A stretch of 40,518 bases of DNA, taken from positions 1-40,518 of the IMG/VR virus record IMGVR_UViG_3300025133_000263; one strand, written 5' to 3'. A program made the translations under genes and the position numbers. Under the pieces are notes generated by a model. It had not been told where the DNA came from. It did not search any database and was given only the letters and a program-made list of their open reading frames with translations. Origin of the DNA: a virus. Below, piece by piece: positions 8,356 to 14,658 of this stretch; positions within the stretch are counted from its first letter, which is position 1; the number at the start of each line of letters is the position of its first letter.

Positions 8356-9099
8356 CTAAGAAGCAGATTTGAACTTAGCCTCAGCCTCAGCTCGTTTTTT
8401 AGCCTTATCAGCCAGCTCATCTTGAATACGCTTAACCGCACTTGAGGGAATCGGCGGTACTTTACCTCCCTTGAACATTTTATTGAACTCGGTAGGAGTC
8501 GGTACTTTGAAGATCCCCTTATCGCAAATGTAGCTCCGTCCTGGGAAGGCGAGCACGAGCACCCGCATGAGAAGCGGACTCGTTGACACCTCGAAGTCCC
8601 AGTGGAATTTCCCATGCTCAGTGACCTCTTTGCAGGGTCGTCCCTTCAGCCAGTTGCTTCTTCGCAGGGTAGTGAACTCGAGAGAATAGGGAGTCCACAG
8701 TCGGACAAAGTCGGCTCGTTCACCCGTTTTGAATTCCCGACGACGCTCGCGATCCCATCCCCAGACAGGTAGATCCTTCACAATCGTCATACGAATTCCC
8801 AGAAATCGGTCGCGTACCCTTTTGGCGACCGTGTCGAAGCCCAGCTTTTCAATCTCGTCAGCGAGTCTCAGAACTTCTGAGTAATCGTCAAATTCGCAAG
8901 CGAATCCAGCTTCGTGGATCATACCGCTGACATCAGCTCGTTCCTTAGCGTTAAGCGCCTTGAATCGGCCCGAGAAGCCGTACTTCTTCGAGCAGGTAGG
9001 TCCAATCCCGGTTTCGACGCTCTGGGCCTCCACGAGGAGCCTCCCGCAGCAACAGCACTTAGTCGCGAGGCGATACCTATTTCGTTTTCTTAATGTCAT
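8356..9099 (-). CDS. Zinc-knuckle phage protein (DUF6011-like N-terminus), 247 aa
   Basis: The N-terminus has CCCCGRLL followed by GIGPTCSKKYG. This Cys-x2-Cys...GIGPxC pattern is shared by phage proteins with a DUF6011-type zinc ribbon. The middle has WGWDRERRREFK and WLKGRPCKEV segments, and the last 25 residues are a Lys/Ala/Glu helix. Function unknown; nucleic-acid binding is plausible. ATG 9099 overlaps the preceding stop as TGATG, with AAGG upstream. Confidence 0.8.
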   Translation of the reverse strand: MTLRKRNRYRLATKCCCCGRLLVEAQSVETGIGPTCSKKYGFSGRFKALNAKERADVSGMIHEAGFACEFDDYSEVLRLADEIEKLGFDTVAKRVRDRFLGIRMTIVKDLPVWGWDRERRREFKTGERADFVRLWTPYSLEFTTLRRSNWLKGRPCKEVTEHGKFHWDFEVSTSPLLMRVLVLAFPGRSYICDKGIFKVPTPTEFNKMFKGGKVPPIPSSAVKRIQDELADKAKKRAEAEAKFKSAS

Positions 9100-9371
9100 C
9101 AGACCTTCCCCTTCAGTAGTTTGTTTCGCTTATCAAAAACCTGGATCTCTTTTACGACCCAGCCGAACGTCTTCCATCGATCAATCGTGACCTGACGCTC
9201 GGTCGCTGTTTGCCGAGGTTGGCAAAGTTTGACTTCACGCTCGTAAGGCTTCTCAGCTGGACTTCCGATCCCGACGACTGCCTTAAAGTCAGACGGGAAA
9301 CATGCGTCATAGCGCAGCATATCTATGGGGAACATTCCTTTCCCCTCTACGATGAAAATGACTCGATACAT
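9099..9371 (-). CDS. Hypothetical protein, 90 aa, with GGA-hairpin leader
   Basis: Begins MYRVIFIVEGKG; compact, alpha/beta and basic at the C-terminus (FDKRNKLLKGKV). No family recognised. The in-frame upstream ATG would add MEAL, but that ATG lies inside the conserved leader hairpin, and GGAGG is correctly spaced only for ATG 9371. It is preceded by a terminator and two hairpins, so it is separately controlled. It overlaps the 9099 gene. Confidence 0.75.
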   Translation of the reverse strand: MYRVIFIVEGKGMFPIDMLRYDACFPSDFKAVVGIGSPAEKPYEREVKLCQPRQTATERQVTIDRWKTFGWVVKEIQVFDKRNKLLKGKV

Positions 9372-9373
9372 AA

Positions 9374-9387
9374 GTGCCTCCATGCAC
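9374..9387 (-). promoter_or_regulatory. CsrA-type GGA hairpin leader, copy 1
   Basis: The minus strand reads GTGC-ATGGAG-GCAC, a 4-bp stem with an ANGGAN hexaloop. The GGAGG SD spans loop and 3' arm. The start codon follows 2 nt later. A second stem-loop (5-bp GAGGC/GCCTC, 9391-9405) sits just upstream. Confidence 0.65.
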
Positions 9388-9412
9388 GTTGAGGCTGCAT
9401 GCCTCTACCACC

Positions 9413-9443
9413 AAAACCCCGTCCCTTGCGGGTACGGGGTTTT
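9413..9443 (-). terminator. Terminator between the 9462 and 9371 genes
   Basis: AAAACCCCGT pairs with ACGGGGTTTT, with an inner CCC/GGG and one bulged base. The minus-strand 3' arm ends in TTTT. Confidence 0.8.
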
Positions 9444-9461
9444 GACGCTTTACTTGTCGTT

Positions 9462-9869
9462 CTAAAGTAGTGAATCCCAGCTGGATGGATACCCGGCAAC
9501 TTGTAAACTGCGACCGGCTTTCCTCCAGTACCAGCGGCCCCCTGAGAAGACGTAGGCATAACTGAGCCCGCCGATGATCTTATCCCATGTCGTTTGTATT
9601 CCTGGTCGGAGGTTCTCCCCGCGATCTCGATGATACGAAACCGTGGTTCCTGTTTCCGGTTCGCGCCATGAGTGGTCCCCCGTAGGATCGACGCGCTCGC
9701 CCAGCGAGCTGATATCGCCCAGCTTGATAAGCCTTTGAACCTTCTCAACGTCCGTGTAGTGTGTAGCTAAAACACCTCCTACAGCTTTGCGAGACCCGTC
9801 ATTGTGGCAGTAAATTGCGGTGATAGTTCCATCCGCGTTCTCGATACCGATGTGGCAGCGTGTACTCAT
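9462..9869 (-). CDS. Conserved phage protein (MSTR...GIENxDG family), 135 aa
   Basis: The N-terminus MSTRCHIGIENADGTITAIY, then CHNDG, VLATHY, LGDISSLGE and a C-terminal YAYVFSGGRWYW match a small family I recall from many phages, with no established function. The start is ATG 9869, because the family begins MSTR and GGAG is spaced 6 nt before it; the upstream in-frame ATG would add MEIE. The gene is driven by a recognised promoter (9922-9950) and its leader has a GGA-loop hairpin. Confidence 0.85.
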   Translation of the reverse strand: MSTRCHIGIENADGTITAIYCHNDGSRKAVGGVLATHYTDVEKVQRLIKLGDISSLGERVDPTGDHSWREPETGTTVSYHRDRGENLRPGIQTTWDKIIGGLSYAYVFSGGRWYWRKAGRSLQVAGYPSSWDSLL

Positions 9870-9871
9870 TT

Positions 9872-9883
9872 CAATCTCCATCG
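9872..9883 (-). promoter_or_regulatory. GGA-loop hairpin over SD of the 9869 gene
   Basis: CGAT-GGAG-ATTG on the minus strand, 2 nt before the start codon; related to the site at 8074. A second GGA sits upstream in the loop of a mRNA 5' hairpin (GG-ATGGAC-CC). Confidence 0.5.
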
Positions 9884-9921
9884 TCGTCTAGTTTCTACTG
9901 AGTGGGTCCATCCCTCTCACA

Positions 9922-9950
9922 ATTGTAATGAAAACGACATCAGGGTTAAG
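9922..9950 (-). promoter_or_regulatory. Promoter P1 of a repeated phage promoter family
   Basis: Minus strand: CTTAAC (9945-9950), 17 bp, TACAAT (9922-9927). The spacer carries the GTCGTTTTCAT block shared with other copies. The expected mRNA begins in an imperfect hairpin with a GGA loop. Confidence 0.7.
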
Positions 9951-9961
9951 CGTCAATGTCG

Positions 9962-10387
9962 TCAAACTTTATTTGATAGCGATAAGATCCCGTTCATGGC
10001 TTCAACCTTGCTCCTGGTCGAGTAGAGAAGATTGAGACAGTCGTGAAGATCCTTCATCCGCTCACAGCAGTTCAATTTGTTGAACTCGACCTGCTGTCTC
10101 TGATCTCCGACAACCATCGGGTTCCACGGCACCTCCTCCATTTGGAGAGTCTGGTACCACAGGTTTATCTCACCCTGCAATTCCGACTCGAGGCGCTCGA
10201 GCCCCTGGATGGTCCCGTCGAGATCCTTCAAAGTGAAATGATGGCCTCCGCTTAGCTTATTCAGACCCTTATGGAGCCCCGGAGGAGCCCGGTTACATAA
10301 CCGCTTGAGAGACTTTGAGGATTGTCGTCCCTCCACCGTCTTCACCTCAAACTTAAAATACAGATCGTATGCCATTCCGTGTTGCAT
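9962..10387 (-). CDS. Hypothetical protein, 141 aa, helical
   Basis: Begins MQHGMAYDLYFKFEV. The remainder is largely helical, with regions such as LDGTIQGLERLESELQGEI suggesting a coiled-coil bundle and a Cys pair (NCCERMKDLHDC). No family recognised. I start at ATG 10387, after AGGGGGACGGAA. A longer frame to 10501 overlaps a better small gene, so it is rejected. It follows the 41-residue membrane protein by 10 nt. Confidence 0.75.
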   Translation of the reverse strand: MQHGMAYDLYFKFEVKTVEGRQSSKSLKRLCNRAPPGLHKGLNKLSGGHHFTLKDLDGTIQGLERLESELQGEINLWYQTLQMEEVPWNPMVVGDQRQQVEFNKLNCCERMKDLHDCLNLLYSTRSKVEAMNGILSLSNKV

Positions 10388-10397
10388 TTCCGTCCCC

Positions 10398-10523
10398 CTA
10401 ATAGTGAGTCGATGTCCGTTCCCATACCAGCAGCATGAGATGGACGTAGATGGCGATTGGAATGACGACTCCGTAGAAGAGCCAGATGAATGCTTTGTCA
10501 TACTTAGAAAGGGGCTTACTCAT
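10398..10523 (-). CDS. 41-residue single-pass membrane protein
   Basis: Begins MSKPLSKYDK and ends ERTSTHY. The centre (AFIWLFYGVVIPIAIYVHLM plus LLVW) is one continuous hydrophobic segment; positive residues before it predict an N-in topology. SD GAGG lies 7-8 nt upstream of ATG 10523. The gene ends 10 nt before the next start, consistent with coupling. It could be a small inner-membrane regulator, a superinfection factor or a holin-like peptide; function unknown. Confidence 0.65.
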   Translation of the reverse strand: MSKPLSKYDKAFIWLFYGVVIPIAIYVHLMLLVWERTSTHY

Positions 10524-10565
10524 TATCGTACCTCGTTTGTGGGAAGCTCGGAAACCGACGTTTTA

Positions 10566-10590
10566 GATAAGCGTCAATCCTGCCCCCCTA
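10566..10590 (-). promoter_or_regulatory. Degenerate copy of the promoter family
   Basis: Minus strand TTGACGCTTATC, then GTCGGTTTC further on, matches the upstream half of the P1-P3 promoters. At the expected -10 place (10543-10548) there is AGCTTC, so the promoter may be dead or need another factor. It is upstream of the 41-residue gene. Confidence 0.4.
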
Positions 10591-10752
10591 TATGTTGGGG
10601 GAGAAGCCCTCCCCCCAGCGGTAAAGTGCTGAGGGGAGAGCTAGGAGAAGCAGCTTGCGCTGCTCGGGGATGGTGCGAACGGTCGACGCACCAGAAACCC
10701 GTTCAGGTACTGTACGCCTCCACACTGGAGGCATCCAGTCTATATGTTGGGG
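10588..10752 (-). ncRNA. Structured intergenic element flanked by 13-bp direct repeats
   Basis: Between two copies of CTATATGTTGGGG (10588-10600 and 10740-10752) are four consecutive stem-loops: 10609-10638 (11 bp, one mismatch), 10649-10664 (AGCAGC/GCTGCT, perfect), 10672-10692 (GGTGCG/CGCACC, perfect) and 10716-10732 (GCCTCC/GGAGGC, perfect). No ORF fits. It follows the stop of the 10753 gene directly. It could be a 3' UTR, a processed small RNA or an inserted element; strand is assigned from gene direction only. Confidence 0.5.
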
Positions 10753-11145
10753 TTAGCTACTGAAGTGGGCCTCGGTCCAGTCATAACCATCGCTCACTGT
10801 CTCACTGACGTCCTCTATCGCGGACAGAACCTCGGAGGTAAATCGCTCTGATTGATAAGAATCTGCGGGTACGAGAATGTCGAACGGATAGCACACGCGG
10901 ATAACGTGACTCGACTTTCCGTTCTGGACTATGACCCATTCGTCATTCTCATCGTGGAGCTGATCGAACCCTGGAAGCTCGGAAGTGTAATAAGCAGCTC
11001 CCGCTCCCCACGTCACGATCTTCAGTGGAGTGTCTACGGGAGTCGACGGGTCCATCGGGTTTGGAGCAGACAGGATGATGTATCGCCCAAGTTGAACTCC
11101 GTTGTGGTCGGAGAATAAGTTTGTAATCCATTCTACTGCGTTCAT
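10753..11145 (-). CDS. Hypothetical protein, 130 aa
   Basis: Acidic protein with beta-rich middle (QLGRYIILSAPNP, DEWVIVQNGKSSHVIRV) and an acidic C-terminal helix. No family recognised. The start overlaps the upstream stop as ATGA and has a G-rich SD. It is probably co-translated with the 11459 gene, both under the GGA hairpin leader. Confidence 0.75.
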   Translation of the reverse strand: MNAVEWITNLFSDHNGVQLGRYIILSAPNPMDPSTPVDTPLKIVTWGAGAAYYTSELPGFDQLHDENDEWVIVQNGKSSHVIRVCYPFDILVPADSYQSERFTSEVLSAIEDVSETVSDGYDWTEAHFSS

Positions 11146-11459
11146 TCTGCACCCCCCTCTGGTCCCTTCCAGTCGGGAAACCGCTCGCGGATGTATGCCT
11201 CTTGCTCCTTGCCAGTTAGCTTAGTCGTCCGCCAGAACTCAGTTCTGGTCTGGGCAGGGACCAGAAGATTGAAGATCTCCAGGGTCAGAGCTTTTGGCGA
11301 CATTGCCTCAATCTCCTCTTCTGGGATATCGCGTCCTCTCAAGTTGAAGAGAGCCGCGATCAGCTGATTGTTCCGCGTCTCAGGGTCGGATACAGCATCC
11401 TCAAGAGCATCCATCAGAGCCTTACGAAACTGAGTGTGGTGTGTTTTTGGTGTAGTCAT
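11142..11459 (-). CDS. Hypothetical protein, 105 aa, with GGA-hairpin leader
   Basis: Begins MTTPKTHHTQFRKALMDALEDA. Mostly helical, acidic, ends in a Gly/Glu tail (WKGPEGGAE). No motif. ATG 11459 is chosen; an in-frame ATG five codons earlier lies inside the conserved hairpin and would add MEALI. GGAGG is 8 nt from ATG 11459. First of a two-gene unit with the 10753 gene. Confidence 0.75.
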   Translation of the reverse strand: MTTPKTHHTQFRKALMDALEDAVSDPETRNNQLIAALFNLRGRDIPEEEIEAMSPKALTLEIFNLLVPAQTRTEFWRTTKLTGKEQEAYIRERFPDWKGPEGGAE

Positions 11460-11464
11460 AATAA

Positions 11465-11478
11465 GTGCCTCCATGCAC
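11465..11478 (-). promoter_or_regulatory. CsrA-type GGA hairpin leader, copy 2
   Basis: GTGC-ATGGAG-GCAC, identical to copy 1. A second stem-loop (GGGAG/CTCCC, 11483-11497) precedes it and a strong 13-bp hairpin (11507-11535) comes before that. Confidence 0.65.
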
Positions 11479-11506
11479 GCTGGGGAGTGAATCTCCCACC
11501 TGAGAA

Positions 11507-11535
11507 GCCCCGCTCCCGCACAGCGGAAACGGGGC
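11507..11535 (-). terminator. Strong hairpin, probable terminator
   Basis: A 13-bp helix including two G-U pairs (GCCCCGTTTCCGC with its partner), loop TGT, followed by TTCTC on the minus strand. The U tract is poor, so it may instead be a mRNA boundary or stabiliser. It is 16 nt past the stop of the 11552 gene. Confidence 0.6.
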
Positions 11536-11551
11536 AGTCGTCGTCTAAGGT

Positions 11552-12541
11552 TTACCAGTCTTTGAGTATCTCGCTCACTTTACGCATCGCTTCTAACTGC
11601 TCGGGTGTGTGCTCTCCGAGCGGAGTGTTTATGACCTCACCCCACTTCGCCTTCTCCGCTTCGTACTCGGCATTCGTAAGTGGCTCACCTATCGCAGCCT
11701 CCGCCGCCCAGTCGCGCTTCCACTCTTCGATTGTATCTTCGATGTCCAGCGTTGACTTGAAGTCAGACGTTTGGAGGAGTAGGCGAGCCGGTTCTTCGAA
11801 TCCGTATTTCGCCATCCAGCGCATCATATCCAGCAGTGCCGACTCATCGTCATCGAGCATTCCGTAGTAGTGGATAGCGGCATAAGCGTATTGGTCCACA
11901 ACGTAGTTGCCAAAGCCTTCTGCGGAGAAACGCCCAATGTCAGGCTCTTCGTCGTCCTCCATCATCTCAGCCATCTTATCGGACGGGATAGCGCGAATCG
12001 CCTCCCGAGCCTTGTGCGCCAGATCGAGGTCGGCTCGCACAGTTTCCACAGCATCGGCAAAGTCGGGGATATACTTTCCAGCCAGCTTGAGCTTGGCGAG
12101 CACCACTTCCCCGTCTGGAGACACCCAGCAGTGTATCGCGTAGCGATACTGCTTAAAGCGCACTCCGAGTTCAGCGCACTCCTCTTTGCTTTTTAACTGG
12201 ATTGCCGTGTGCCACATCTTCCATCCCGCCTCAACCATCGAAGTGGTCAGAGGGTAGTTGGTTTTCTTCAGTGAAAACGAGTAGCAGTCGGGAGATTTAT
12301 GCGTAGGTCCATCCTTCGAGAGATTGAAACGGAGATGCTCGCGCCCCTGTTTGATTAGGTAATTCGCCCATCGTTGGAACTCGCGGTCCCATCCCAAAGT
12401 TCCGGGCTTAGTCAACGCTGGTGGAGTGTCTCCTCCTTGGTTGTAAAAAAGATCCGGTCCAGTCGGTAAAAACTCGTTTGGGTAATGACCTGCCTTGAGC
12501 CAGGATTTTGCTTTATCAATATTCATTGCTACGTTGAGCAT
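11552..12541 (-). CDS. Hypothetical protein, 329 aa, with GGA-hairpin leader
   Basis: Largest protein of the accessory region. It has a lysine/aromatic-rich N-terminal half (CYSFSLKKTNYPL, MVEAGWKMWHTAIQ), a VSPDGEVVLAKLKL strand segment, then acidic helical repeats (MEDDEEPDIGRF, MLDDDESALLDMMRWM). No family recognised. ATG 12541 is used; upstream in-frame ATGs lie in or before the hairpin. It has its own promoter P2 and a 5' hairpin. Confidence 0.8.
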   Translation of the reverse strand: MLNVAMNIDKAKSWLKAGHYPNEFLPTGPDLFYNQGGDTPPALTKPGTLGWDREFQRWANYLIKQGREHLRFNLSKDGPTHKSPDCYSFSLKKTNYPLTTSMVEAGWKMWHTAIQLKSKEECAELGVRFKQYRYAIHCWVSPDGEVVLAKLKLAGKYIPDFADAVETVRADLDLAHKAREAIRAIPSDKMAEMMEDDEEPDIGRFSAEGFGNYVVDQYAYAAIHYYGMLDDDESALLDMMRWMAKYGFEEPARLLLQTSDFKSTLDIEDTIEEWKRDWAAEAAIGEPLTNAEYEAEKAKWGEVINTPLGEHTPEQLEAMRKVSEILKDW

Positions 12542-12543
12542 AA

Positions 12544-12557
12544 GTGCCTCCATGCAC
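12544..12557 (-). promoter_or_regulatory. CsrA-type GGA hairpin leader, copy 3
   Basis: GTGC-ATGGAG-GCAC ending 2 nt before the start codon. Preceded by a 6-bp hairpin GTGGGA/TCCCAC (12563-12580). Confidence 0.65.
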
Positions 12558-12588
12558 ATTGTGTGGGAATAGGCTCCCACCAGCTAAA

Positions 12589-12616
12589 GCCCGCCCCAGC
12601 CGAAGCCAGGACGGGC
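12589..12616 (-). terminator. 12-bp hairpin with TTCG loop at the P2 mRNA 5' end
   Basis: GCCCGTCCTGGC pairs with its partner over 12 pairs (three G-U) around a TTCG tetraloop, then TTT. By position it could terminate transcripts from the 12666 gene. It also falls about 2-4 nt after the expected start of the P2 transcript, so it may be an attenuator or a 5' stabilising stem-loop. Confidence 0.65.
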
Positions 12617-12624
12617 GATTCACA

Positions 12625-12653
12625 ATTGTAATGAAACCGACCTTCCAGTTAAG
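12625..12653 (-). promoter_or_regulatory. Promoter P2 of the repeated family
   Basis: Minus strand: CTTAAC (12648-12653), 17 bp, TACAAT (12625-12630), with GTCGGTTTCAT in the spacer. A copy of the ATTGTCG motif abuts its upstream side (12658-12664). Confidence 0.7.
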
Positions 12654-12665
12654 CGTCATTGTCGC

Positions 12666-12881
12666 CTAAGACACGGAAGGCTCCCCAATGCCAGCGAAAC
12701 TGAAGTCTCCAGCCAAACACGCAGCCGTCTCAGCGTCAGTCGCTTTGCGATAATCAGGTCTCCTCTGCTCCGACTTCTTACAGTCGAAGCAGACGAGCCT
12801 CAGCGAATACATACTCATGATGTGCGAGCCCGTTGCCTTTCCACAACGCTGACAGTGGCCGTCCCAGGGTATCAGTTCCAT
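12666..12881 (-). CDS. Small zinc-binding protein, 71 aa
   Basis: CQRCGKATG and CFDCKKSEQR form two Cys-x2-Cys knuckles about 20 residues apart, a zinc-ribbon layout. An acidic/Ala tail follows. Likely a DNA- or protein-binding accessory; no specific family. GGTGAGGAA SD before ATG 12881. It lies 4 nt from the preceding gene. Confidence 0.78.
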   Translation of the reverse strand: MELIPWDGHCQRCGKATGSHIMSMYSLRLVCFDCKKSEQRRPDYRKATDAETAACLAGDFSFAGIGEPSVS

Positions 12882-12885
12882 TTCC

Positions 12886-13326
12886 TCACCTTCCTATATC
12901 GTCCAGACTCCATTGTCGCTCTGAGCCAAGGTTGTAGCAGCCGTAACACTGTCCCGTCTGGTCCTCAGCGTCGTCCCAGGTAACGTCCACCTCTTTGCAT
13001 TCCGAGCATTTCCCGCCCAGTTCAGTCCAATCAGCCTTGAGTTTGCGGAGATACTCCTCGTCCTCTTCATGGACGACGATGCGGACGGGCTCGGTCTCGG
13101 GCTCAGGCTCGGCGTCGTACTCCGGGTCCATCCCATACTGAGTCTCCTCAAAAACTGGGGTGTCGTCTAACTCCTTCAAAAGCAGCTCATGCATCTGATT
13201 AAGGGCTTCCCAGCAGTATCCAAGCTCCGCAGCCTGCTGGTCTTTGGTTAAAGAGGGTGACCTAAATCCGGCTAAGTTGCGAAGTGCTCGCTGGGTCAGG
13301 TCGTAGAATTGTTGTGTTAACTTCAT
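12886..13326 (-). CDS. Zinc-knuckle protein, 146 aa, with GGA-hairpin leader
   Basis: The N-terminal half is helical (KLTQQFYDLTQRALRNLAGF). A Glu/Pro-rich acidic linker follows (around residues 65-85), then a C-terminal knuckle CSEC...CYGC. No family recognised. ATG 13326 has GGAGG 6 nt upstream inside the hairpin, so the longer frame to 13437 is rejected. It probably forms a unit with the 12666 zinc protein. Confidence 0.78.
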   Translation of the reverse strand: MKLTQQFYDLTQRALRNLAGFRSPSLTKDQQAAELGYCWEALNQMHELLLKELDDTPVFEETQYGMDPEYDAEPEPETEPVRIVVHEEDEEYLRKLKADWTELGGKCSECKEVDVTWDDAEDQTGQCYGCYNLGSERQWSLDDIGR

Positions 13327-13329
13327 GAT

Positions 13330-13343
13330 GTGCCTCCGTGCAC
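13330..13343 (-). promoter_or_regulatory. CsrA-type GGA hairpin leader, copy 4 (ACGGAG variant)
   Basis: GTGC-ACGGAG-GCAC; the loop base that CsrA tolerates as N is C here. No second hairpin precedes it, because the 13352 gene ends 8 nt upstream. Confidence 0.65.
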
Positions 13344-13351
13344 TTAGGGTT

Positions 13352-13588
13352 TCAGTTGTTTTTGTGGATAAGATTTTTGGTTGCGATGCTGAGTACCCGG
13401 AGCCGACTCCTGAGATTGGGTTCAACCCACACCTCAAGAGAAGGCACCCAGTAGCGGACGTAGCCCCGAAGAAGTCGGTTGTTCTTCTTTCGTGATTCCG
13501 CGTCAGTTTCCGAGCTGAGTAGTGGATCCTCTAGGAGCCAACCCACCACTTCGGTTATCATCGCCGCTGGCATTTGTATCTTCGCCAT
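13352..13588 (-). CDS. Hypothetical protein, 78 aa
   Basis: Begins MAKIQMPAAMITEVVGWLL; basic, Arg-rich C-terminal half (RGYVRYWVPSLEVWVEPNLRSR). No family recognised. AAGGAGG SD; the start overlaps the preceding stop as TAATG. Confidence 0.72.
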   Translation of the reverse strand: MAKIQMPAAMITEVVGWLLEDPLLSSETDAESRKKNNRLLRGYVRYWVPSLEVWVEPNLRSRLRVLSIATKNLIHKNN

Positions 13589-13911
13589 TAGAAACCTCCT
13601 TGCCGGGTTTTGTGCTCTGCCACAATCGCACCGTCAGACTGACGAACCAAACGGGTCGTGAGCAGTCGCACAGTTTTGTCGGGGTAAACGTGGTCGTTCG
13701 CGCCACCAGGGGCGAAACTTGCTTCAAACGCGGTGACGTGCCGCTCCAAGTCAGTCAGCGCAGCGGGACCGCGTATGGCACCGCCGCCAAACTTTCGGTC
13801 GCGTGACCATGCCGCGTCCGTGAAGCGCGGGGTTGTCCAATCGCCATCGCTGTCGATTGCGATGACTACGGTGTATTCGACCCGGTGGGTCGGTGTGAAT
13901 GATCTTCCCAT
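13588..13911 (-). CDS. Hypothetical protein, 107 aa, with GGA-hairpin leader
   Basis: Begins MGRSFTPTHRVEYTVVIAIDSDGDW; Arg/Asp-rich with a likely beta core. No family recognised. Under promoter P3 and leader copy 5. Coupled to the 13352 gene by TAATG. Confidence 0.75.
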   Translation of the reverse strand: MGRSFTPTHRVEYTVVIAIDSDGDWTTPRFTDAAWSRDRKFGGGAIRGPAALTDLERHVTAFEASFAPGGANDHVYPDKTVRLLTTRLVRQSDGAIVAEHKTRQGGF

Positions 13912-13914
13912 GAT

Positions 13915-13928
13915 GTGCCTCCGTGCAC
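13915..13928 (-). promoter_or_regulatory. CsrA-type GGA hairpin leader, copy 5 (ACGGAG variant)
   Basis: GTGC-ACGGAG-GCAC, 3 nt before ATG 13911. A 6-bp hairpin (GAGGGG/CCCCTC, 13931-13948) lies directly upstream at the expected mRNA 5' end. Confidence 0.65.
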
Positions 13929-13953
13929 TGGAGGGGAGCGTCCCCCTCTCACA

Positions 13954-13982
13954 ATTGTAATGAAAACGACATCAGAGTTAAG
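13954..13982 (-). promoter_or_regulatory. Promoter P3 of the repeated family
   Basis: CTTAAC (13977-13982), 17 bp, TACAAT (13954-13959) on the minus strand. The spacer is nearly identical to that of P1, including GTCGTTTTCAT. Confidence 0.7.
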
Positions 13983-14061
13983 CGACACTCTTTTGAAAAA
14001 AGTTTATTGTCGCTTATTTAGCCAGAACCGAGAGTTTGTAATCTCGCAGCTCCGATTTGGA

Positions 14062-14256
14062 TCACTCTTTCAAGATCCTTTTGATTCGGTAGTCCCGTGG
14101 TGCTCGGACGTTAAGTGAACACCGACCGGACTGGGAGTCCGCGCAGTACACGACTACCGGCTCCCTGCCAGGAATGGTGATGACAATCTCGTCTCCACGC
14201 TTCAGAGTCAGCGTAAGCGAGCCAGTCGTGTTTCTGGCTTTTCGAGCTTGTTTCAT
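14062..14256 (-). CDS. CsrA-like RNA-binding translational regulator (probable)
   Basis: 64 residues. GDEIVITIPG aligns with CsrA strand 2 (GDEVTVTVLG). Near the C-terminus CSLNVRAPRDYRIKR aligns with the strand 4-5 signature VRIGVNAPKEVSVHR, keeping the Ala-Pro pair and the last Arg, which corresponds to the RNA-contacting Arg44. The N-terminal LILTR strand is only loosely matched by SLTLTLK, and a short insertion separates the two blocks. CsrA binds GGA in hairpin loops and blocks translation. It starts 3 nt after the upstream stop with no clear SD, so it is probably coupled. Promoter P3 and several GGA-hairpin leaders lie just downstream. The family call is moderately sure. Confidence 0.55.
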   Translation of the reverse strand: MKQARKARNTTGSLTLTLKRGDEIVITIPGREPVVVYCADSQSGRCSLNVRAPRDYRIKRILKE

Positions 14257-14259
14257 AGA

Positions 14260-14658
14260 CTACTTTAAGGCCAGAACCGCTGCCTTCACCACGACAGTAC
14301 CGACGTCCTTCAGAGCGATAGAAAGCGCTCGTGTCATCCGAGTTGCTCGAGCCTTCCGAGCCGACTCCGCTCCCTGGAGAGCGTCGACTAAGTCACTCAT
14401 ATACACTCCGCTTTCCTTCAGCTTATAAATCGCCATTGGATCCGAGCCGTCGATCAGAGACTGGAGATGACCAGCAACGTCCTCGATGGCGTCCGTGCCA
14501 TTCTCCTTCACAAAATCGGCGACAATCCCAAGGACTCCACTTACGAGTGGGTCGTCCTCTTTATTAGCCAAAGACTGAACTGCTTCCGAGACTGCCCCCG
14601 GAACTGCCTTCGTAAGGGATTTGGTGACCGCATCTAAGATTGATTCTTTTTCACTCAT
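14260..14658 (-). CDS. Hypothetical helical protein, 132 aa
   Basis: Ala/Val/Lys-rich and predicted almost all helical (SILDAVTKSLTKAVPGAVSEAV, GVLGIVADFVKEN). There is no membrane segment, though the C-terminal helix is hydrophobic (GTVVVKAAVLALK). Family unknown; a structural role is possible. Good SD AGGAGGCGAAG. It overlaps the stop of the lipoprotein gene and leads directly into the CsrA-like gene. Confidence 0.75.
   Translation of the reverse strand: MSEKESILDAVTKSLTKAVPGAVSEAVQSLANKEDDPLVSGVLGIVADFVKENGTDAIEDVAGHLQSLIDGSDPMAIYKLKESGVYMSDLVDALQGAESARKARATRMTRALSIALKDVGTVVVKAAVLALK

Noticed and set aside
9372-9383. Starts giving proteins beginning MEAL or MEAR (also at 11459, 12541 and 40210)
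   Set aside because: The upstream ATG lies in the loop of the conserved hairpin and lacks its own SD; GGAGG is spaced correctly for the next ATG.
10388-10501. N-terminal extension of the 9962 gene to 10501
   Set aside because: It is the wrong frame of the 41-residue membrane gene; the SD supports ATG 10387.
10588-10752. Retron or diversity-generating element for the hairpin cluster
   Set aside because: No reverse transcriptase gene is present in the window and flanks are direct, not inverted, repeats.
9374-13928. CRISPR array from the repeated 14-bp elements
   Set aside because: Copies are about 0.6-2 kb apart and each is tied to a start codon; no regular spacers and no cas genes.
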